This document shows, in pieces, positions 57,701 through 64,000 of a stretch of 64,000 nt of DNA. The notes beneath the pieces are model-generated. The model worked only from the letters and a program-made list of their open reading frames with translations, searched no databases and was not told where the DNA came from. Both the position numbers and the translations under genes were made by a program. The stretch is from Cloeon dipterum. Taxonomy: Eukaryota > Arthropoda > Insecta > Ephemeroptera > Baetidae. Position 1 is the stretch's first letter. Each line of letters opens with the position of its first letter. The stretch spans positions 1,674,001 to 1,738,000 of the forward strand of contig NC_088788.1 of NCBI RefSeq assembly GCF_949628265.1, given 5' to 3'.

Positions 57701-59969
57701 TCACGCTTTTTGGAGCCAACTACCGCCCTAAACCCGTCTCGCTGAGGGTGAAAGATGTTGGGGTGGACACAGAGATCAACGTCTTCTCCCTCACGCCGAG
57801 GAAAAAGAATATCTTTTCTCGGTAGGTATTTTTTAAATTGTGGCGAAAAAAATCGTAATAATTCGAAAAATGGTCCGATTTTGTAAATTCGCACAAGGGC
57901 GGACGCGTCCCACCGAGGGGCATCGATTGGTACCAAAATCGGTGCCATCCGGCCCATAGGGCCCCGCCTGGGCCCCGAAAACAAAAATTTTGAAATGTCA
58001 CAAATCGCGTTTTTTCAACTTTAAAAATCAATAACTCGGTTTCTATGGGTCGTAGAGTGAAAAACCAAACTTTTCCAGATTTTCCATAAGATTTTACGTA
58101 TTTTAGGTACCTTTGCCACCTCCGCCAACATTTTATATGAATATAGAATATAATAAACAGATTTATCACGCTATCACCGTCTTTGACTTCTTTTTAGGAT
58201 GGTGTTGTTGAACAGGCAGCGGCCAAATGTGTCTTCTGAGTGGATGCAGCCGTTGGTGTTGGCGCCACAGAGCAACGACAGCGTCGTGATGCTGCACATG
58301 CCATCGACCTCAATTGTCTTCTGGCACATGCCGCACGCACAATTTGACGCCTGCCTCACGCATCAAGGAGAATCGCAGGAGATTTGGCCTCGAGATACGA
58401 GGTGCTGGTGTTTTTCTTTTTGTTTTTAATTAGTCTTGTTAGAAATAATTATAATTTGTGTGTACAGTTTGGCTCTGAAGGACGAAGAGGAGTTGTTGGA
58501 AGAAACGGAAATGAAGCAAAATTGCACTGCTCATGAGCCGAGTTATTCGACTTTCCTGCGCCGGTTTATTCGCTTCCTCAAAGCCGAGGACTCTGGGGAG
58601 GGAATCAGGACCAAAAGGGCCGCCCCGGACAGGTTGCAGCCGTATAATAACAAATTTCTTCAGAGGAGCAGTAGAAAACTCAATCCAGAGAAGAGGCAAA
58701 TCGCTGGTTAGTACAATTAATTAAAATGGCATCCTGCAGTTGTAAAAATAAATATTAAAAAATTAATAAATAAATAATCGGGATGTACGACAGCTCGGGC
58801 AAAATATCATTTCACGGCAGTTTTTTTTTTATTTCGACTTTTTCAAAAAATCGGCAGAAAAAAATTCATAAAAATTCTAAAAATAGTCTGGTTTTCAAAA
58901 ACTAAACTTGGGCAGATGCGCCTTACTGAGAAGCATCGATTAGTACCAAAATCAGCGCCATCCGGCCCATAGGGCCCCAAAAACAATAATTTGAAACGTC
59001 ACAAATCGCGTTTTTTCGACTTTAAAAATTAATAACTCGGCTTCTATGGCACGTAGATTAAAAAATTAAAGTTTTAAAGACCCGCCGTAAAATTTTGCGT
59101 CTTTTGGATCCGATTGCTGCAGCCACCCTTCCCGCCACCGCCGCCGCCCCAAAATCTGCGCTATTTTAAAGTGTAAATTTGGTTAATTTTTATTATTTAA
59201 ATTCCTCTATGGGTCGGATTTGGTTTCCTTCTTAAAAATACGCTCCCCAGAAACAAATCGCGTCGATTGCTTGGGTTTTGCGTCAAAATTCGCAACTTTG
59301 CCGATTTTAACCAGAACAACATTTTCGGCTGTTGCATTTACATTGTAAAAAAAATAATAACTTTAATTAATTTAGATTTTTTGATGGGAGCTGGTGCCAA
59401 GTTTCGACATTGGGCGTGGACCGTAGGCAAGATATTCGGCCATCAGACGAGGAGCCGAAAGGGACGATTTCAGGCAAGAAAATCGATGCCGAAGCGGATG
59501 GTGCATCACTTGAGCAAAAGTCAGAGATACGCGGACGCGTGGCCAAAGGTCGCGCCTCTCAGGGCACTCTCAGGACACCGCATCATCGGCAGGAAGCTTG
59601 ACAACCAAAAATCCGAAAAATCCACGGAGATCACCACTAAAAAAGGTATCTAAAAACAATTATTAACTGGCTAAAATGACACAATTTATTTTCAAAGAAT
59701 CGGAAGGAGTGGAAATTGGGCGCGTGAAGAGGCAGGGGGACAACGACCTGTACGAATTTCAGTTTTTGAACGAGGAAGACCTGAATAATTTGCCCGAATA
59801 CCAGCCTTCTTCTTTGACCGAATCGCAAAAAATGGAGAAACTCCACTCCATCAACAAGTTCTTTCGGTCGATGAGCGACATTTTGTCCTCTATTCGCCGC
59901 AAAGTGGTGTCTGTTTCTGCGCCAAACCTCAATGTCCTCAATGCCACTGACACGAAAAACAATAACTAA
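54723..59969 (+). CDS. Heparanase-like protein 1 (GH79 family, altered active site, long C-terminal extension)
   Basis: Exons: 54723-54889, 56519-56652, 56691-56882, 56940-57153, 57206-57348, 57394-57527, 57574-57821, 58198-58401, 58468-58706, 59376-59645, 59698-59969. Phases fit, giving 738 residues. Residues 1-18 are a signal peptide (NLFLLTLMAVRA). Then comes a heparanase/GH79 barrel (NEP at 169-171, KKPLWISDAGK at about 278-288) and the C-terminal beta domain (EFWVSALHKRLVG, HLFAHC, SIVFWHMP), ending about 464 where vertebrate heparanase ends. The family cleaves heparan sulfate outside or in lysosomes. The nucleophile, Glu in the vertebrate WLGET motif, is Asp285 here, so activity is doubtful. 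Residues 465-738 are an extension with furin-type sites RTKR (526-529) and RVKR (657-660) enclosing a very basic stretch. The intron before 56,691 is a 38-bp GC-AG intron. The 56,940 acceptor could shift by 9 nt. Confidence 0.85.
55110..55330. repeat. Family G repeat fragment in heparanase-like 1 intron
   Basis: It shares CACTGTCTCTTAACTTGAAA, GAGTTTCCCTAAA and CGCTGTTGGAC-type segments with 20,985-21,545 and 30,880-31,150. Confidence 0.55.
55557..55981. mobile_element. MITE with ACCAGTTGCATAAACCCT ends, family E, copy 2
   Basis: It has the same ends and internal palindrome as 53,093-53,517 and the same 425-bp length, but is inserted in the opposite sense. It lies in intron 1 of the heparanase-like 1 gene. 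Flanking sequence reads AAATTG on the left and GAATTG on the right, so a duplicated ATTG-like target is possible but not certain. Confidence 0.9.
57835..58100. repeat. Family C repeat fragment (copy 5)
   Basis: Reverse-orientation piece with GGGGCATCGATTGGTACC and GGCCCATAGGGCCCCGCC. It lies in the intron 57,822-58,197 of the heparanase-like 1 gene. Confidence 0.7.
58800..59240. repeat. Family C repeat fragment (copy 6)
   Basis: It has GAAGCATCGATTAGTACC, GGCCCATAGGGCCCC, the CCGCCGCCGCCCCAAAATC segment and CTATGGGTCGG. It lies in the intron 58,707-59,375 of the heparanase-like 1 gene. Confidence 0.7.
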
Positions 59970-60219
59970 TAGTCTGTAAATTATTCCTTTTGTTTGAGTA
60001 ATAAATTTTATTTGTTTTGAAACTGCTACACTTTTTATTGCAATGAACTACATATTGACAAGGGCAAACAACCTTTTTCGAAAACATCAGCGAAATTTGA
60101 AATGAAAACAATTACGCCGGCGGCAACCTACAAAATCGTTCAGTGCACTGCGCCAACTTCAGTTTAATTGGAACCTCCGCCCTGTTTGCACCTGGAAAAT
60201 TCTTTTTATACAGTTAAAA

Positions 60220-63200
60220 ATGCGGCTGTCGTGGCTGCTTTTGTTTTGTCTGTCCGTGTCGCGGGCAGAAAGCGCTCTGATCAACACGACGGCGGCCTCG
60301 CACATCGTCAGCAAGAACTTTATCAGCGTCACCCTGGATCCGTTTCTCATTTCCGACTTGCCCTGGGCTGATCCGTGAGTTATATACACTGACAATTAAA
60401 TATTTAATTGTCTGCATTAACATTGGAAAAAAATAATTCAGGCTGACAGTGAAGCTGTGCAAACAACTCAGTCCTGCCTGGCTCAAAATCGCGCCAACTG
60501 ACGACTCGCTCGACTATAAACTCTTCAATTTAACTGGTAAGACTTTTACAAAATTCGTTGATTTATTTTTTTAATTTTTACGAAGTTTCTGAGCTCACCA
60601 ATCGATTCCTGAGGGTCGAATTAGTTAGAGTAGATGTTTTTTCTGTTAAAAAAGTGCAGCGCGACGTGGCGAACTTTTTTCCCGCCAAAATAATAAAAAT
60701 GTGAGAAGTGCGCATGCGTGAGAGCTGGTTTAAGCACTTGCAGAGAGGCCGCCTGTGCGAATGAATTCTTTGTCACATCCAGCCAGCTCTGACGCATGCG
60801 CACTTCTCACATTTTTATTATTTTGGCGGGAAAAAAGTTTGCCACGTCACGCTGCACTTTTTTAACGGGAAAAACATCCACTTTACCTAATTCGACCCTC
60901 AGGAATCGATTGGTGGGCTCAGAAACTTCATCAAAGGCGGTCTTTCATATAATTTCGATAATTTCAGTCTTCCAATGGGCGGCACTGACCCACTTTGCCT
61001 CCGAATCGGGCCTGGTTCAAATGTGGGACGTCGGAATTTTCGAAAGAGCCGTTTTGGACTGGGACCGCACCCTGAGGAAGGGAGTTTTCCCCATTTCAGT
61101 CGCGCCGCCAACCAAGCACGGTATTAAAAAAAATCAAAATCCTATTTTCCTCCCATTAAAAATAAAAAAATCTAGATTTTCCACCAGCAGCCGGTGAAAT
61201 GGCGTTTTCGTCGAGCGCAGCCGACCTGCCGAAGGTGCAGACGGTCAAATCGCTCATGTCCGGATACGACGGCAAAAATCTGAGCGTTTTCGCGCCAGAA
61301 ATGAGCTATTTCGCCAGCTACAAAGATATAGAGCAGTTTTCCTCGTGGCTCGTGGAAAACGTGGACAAACTGAACGCAATCAGCATGAAACCGTATATAC
61401 ACGCGTAATTTGTTTCAGATGAGGAATTTATATATTTACGCTTGATTTAGATCGAAACTGATCGGCTCGGGAGACCTGTCGGCCTCGTCCGTCGTGAGCA
61501 AGGAGGCCGGCGACCTCTTCAAACTGGAGCTGATGGTGCTGGGCGCCCTCGAACAACTTGGAGCTGCGCGCAAGCCCATTGCTATAAGTGAGTTTTTTTA
61601 TTTATATTAATTGTGAATACCTGAGATGATTGATCGTTAATATATATTGTATTTAAAAGAAAAACTTGTACTCAATTTTTAATTTAAAAAATTGTCATGT
61701 CCGTGGTTTGACACCTCAGCAAAAATAGAAAATATTATGAATTTAAATGAGAAAACTTCTATTTTAATGATAATCACTTGGGAGTGCATAAAATCATTCT
61801 TGCCTGTTTGAAAAATTAATTAAATAATTTTTAAACAGAAAAATTAATTGTAGGATGAATTTTTGCTTTTGTTTTATGATTTAAATTCAGAATCTTTTCT
61901 ATTCTTGCTGAGAGGTCAACAACTTAAAACCGCGGATGCTGAAAAACTAATTAATTATGTTTAAAAAAATTATAATTTAATAAAAACTATTTTTTAATTA
62001 TTATTTTAAATCTAAAAAATTACAGTCAAATTTTAATGCTGATTTTTGCTTCCCATCATCGATATTTCAGGCGATGCGAGAATTTCCTGGGAAGATGAAT
62101 CAGCCCTGCAGAGTTTCGACGACACCTTCGCTTCCACCCTTTTGTGGGCCGACCGACTGGGCCAGGCGGCGGCCCTCGGCGTCTCCACCGTCTTCCAGCC
62201 GGCGTTAATTCCCTCGCACGACAAAGGAAGGAGACTCCAACCCAGCACAGTAGGAAAAAAATTATAACATCCCCTTATTAATAAAGTTACAATTTTCAAA
62301 ATCAGGACTTTTGGTTCGCCGTTCTGCACAAAAAACTGATGGGCGAGCGAGTGCTCGCGGTTCAATCGGACGCGCTGGGCAACCGGTCCGCCAGTTTTTT
62401 CGCGCACTGCACAGCTGTCGGCGGCCGCCACGGGGTGTCAGGCGCCGTCACCGTTCTCGGCGTGAATTTGGGGTCGGCGCCCTTGCGAGGAAACGTCTCC
62501 AGTTGGTCTGCCGGACGCGAAAATGTCACCCTCAACCAGTACGTTTTGCACGGAGACCTCGAAGGAAGGTAGGAAATTGGCAAATATTTTTTAATTGGCG
62601 CGGAAATTTTTTTTAAGCTCGAATTAAATATATTAAAATGACGAAATATAGCTCTCACTGTCAAAGATCGAATTTTAACTCTAAATGACTAAGTTTTAAC
62701 TTTAAAAAATGTTTAAATGCTAACCAAATTTAAGATTTTTCCAAATTTCGCGAAAATTAAATTATTTTTCAATTGATATCGAACTCTTTTGAAGAAAAAT
62801 TCCATAAATTGTGAAATAAGTCGTGATTTTACAATAAAAGGAGACGCAGATTAAGCATTAAAACTTTAAAACCGATTTTTTCACAAAATTTAAAGGGTAA
62901 AACTTGGAAACTTTTTAGCTTTTTCCTAATTTTTAGAAAATATTTCAAGTAAATAAAATTAAAAGGCTATTTTATAATTTTTCTTTCCATTTTAAACCTG
63001 TTCTATTTAACGAAAACGCCAATCAATCGAAATCTCTGAATTTAAAATTATTTTTTTAATATTTTTAAACCTCAATTTTTCAATTTTAAATTCATTTATT
63101 TTAAATTATGAAATATTAATTCCTTCAGGAATGTGATGCTGAACGGGAAGACGCTGTTCGTCGACTTCGACTCAGGGGAGCTGCCCGTTCTAGAGCCGGA

Positions 63201-64000
63201 AACCCTGACCACCCCTGAGGAAGTGGTGCTGCCGGGCCACTCGATCGTCTTCTGGGTGGTGACCGACCTGGGCGCCGCCGCCTGCGTGGACGGCCAGCGA
63301 CCCAAGCGGTCGACGACCCCGGACGAGGAGGACGACCCCGAGACGACGCACCTGGCCATCGTGTTTCCCGTGGAGGAGGTGCGCGAGGCGGAGCGCGCGA
63401 TGCAGTCGGAGCCGAACCGCACCGCCGAGTGCGATCAGTGTCCGGCGGGTTGCAGCCCCACGACGAGCGCCGGCTGCCGGGTTGGAGGGCTGCGCATCGT
63501 CAAGCCCAGCTGCTCCACCGCCGAGTTCCTGCAGAAAATGAGTTTCATCCTGAAACAGCGCCGCAGCGGCTGCTGCTGCGACGGCGCCGTCGCCTGCCGC
63601 GACGACGCTAATAATAATAATAAGCCCGTCGTGGAAAGGGTCGACCTGACGTCCGCCCCACCGGTCATCACGGCCAGCCTGGAGGAGCTGATCACCACCA
63701 TCTTCACCTCCCCTCCGACCTTTTGGCCTCCGGGAAAACGCACCACGGACGAGAACGAGTCGTCGAGCTCGCAGCCGGCGCAGAGACTCGATGAGCACAC
63801 GACCAGCAAGCTGAGTGTTTTCAACCTGGACCAGGAGAAGTACAGGACGAGCTACCTCACCCTGGTGCCGTCCACCTCCGCTCCTTCCCCTCAAACCACC
63901 CCAAGCACCCCCCAGAAAACCGAGACTAATAATCCTCAGCCGGCGTTCGCTGGGAAAACGCCTCCGAACCGGCCGCCTCAACCCCTTCATCCCTACCGCT
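60220..64000 (+). CDS. Heparanase-like protein 2 (GH79 family, active site lost, partial at window end)
   Basis: Exons: 60220-60374, 60442-60536, 60968-61120, 61176-61404, 61451-61587, 62071-62249, 62306-62568, 63129-64000 and on past the window; at least 694 residues. Residues 1-16 are a signal peptide (LLLFCLSVSRA). Heparanase features include KQLSPAWLKI near the N-terminus, RKPIAISDAR at about 252, DTFASTLLWADRLG, DFWFAVLHKKLMG, FFAHC, and a beta-domain end at AAACV about 457. The Asn-Glu-Pro acid/base motif is absent (the aligned region reads PAAGEMAFSS) and the nucleophile is Asp258, so I expect no glycosidase activity. After RPKR (461-464), a furin-type site, comes an extension with a Cys-rich block (CDQCPAGC...CCCDGAVAC), then a Thr/Ser/Pro-rich stretch running off the window. 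It starts 250 bp after gene 1 and shares intron positions with it. Confidence 0.85.
60577..60946. mobile_element. MITE family B, copy 3, left end truncated
   Basis: It shares the GAATCGATTGGTG, GTGCAGCGCGACGTG, TTTTGGCGGGAAA and GCATGCGCACTTCTC arms with 3,657-4,031. The right end reads GGCGGTCTTTCAT, so the TTAA is lost, and the left outer segment is missing. It lies in intron 2 of the heparanase-like 2 gene and contributes most of it. Confidence 0.75.

Noticed and set aside
63190-63990. 266-codon minus-strand frame over the last heparanase-like 2 exon
   Set aside because: It is antisense to a GC3-rich coding exon and its Arg/Gly/Ala-rich content is typical of such shadows.

Overview
The window looks like arthropod, most likely insect, nuclear DNA. 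It is AT-rich and has multi-exon genes with short GT-AG introns (often 45-110 bp). Its receptor phosphatase follows the Drosophila Lar protein almost domain for domain, and many short non-autonomous repeats sit in introns and intergenic DNA. I cannot place it to an order from sequence alone.

Layout. 1-14.3 kb has no gene I can support: GC-rich unique islands alternate with dispersed foldback repeats and MITE-like elements. 14,299-22,676 (minus) is a complete F-box/WD40 gene of the FBXW7/archipelago family (10 coding exons, 719 codons). A head-to-head gap of about 0.9 kb separates it from a plus-strand GATAD1-type zinc-finger gene (23,585-24,894, 363 codons). 25-30.2 kb is intergenic and holds a non-autonomous hAT-like element with an exact 8-bp target duplication, directly upstream of a probable 5' exon for the next gene. 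30,262-46,985 (plus) is a complete type IIa receptor tyrosine phosphatase, Lar: 3 Ig, 9 FN3, one membrane segment, two phosphatase domains, 2,025 codons in 31 constitutive exons, plus an optional 21-nt microexon. 52,493-53,821 (plus) is a three-exon AT-hook protein of HMGA type (111 codons). 54,723-59,969 and 60,220-64,000+ (plus) are two tandem heparanase-like (GH79) genes, the second cut by the window end.

The most unusual content is the heparanase-like pair. Both are secreted-type proteins with Asp where vertebrate heparanase has its catalytic nucleophile Glu. The second also lacks the Asn-Glu-Pro acid/base motif. Both carry long C-terminal extensions beginning around furin-type R-x-K-R sites, and they share several intron positions and phases, so they are tandem duplicates. 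I infer proteins that bind heparan sulfate or have altered activity, with releasable basic or Cys-rich tails, rather than ordinary heparanases. They lie about 8 kb downstream of Lar, whose first Ig domain keeps the Lys-rich heparan-sulfate-binding loop known from its family. The linkage is seen; a functional link is speculation.

All gene models were assembled by eye from reading frames, splice signals and phase consistency. Family identity rests on recognised sequence patterns, not on database searches.
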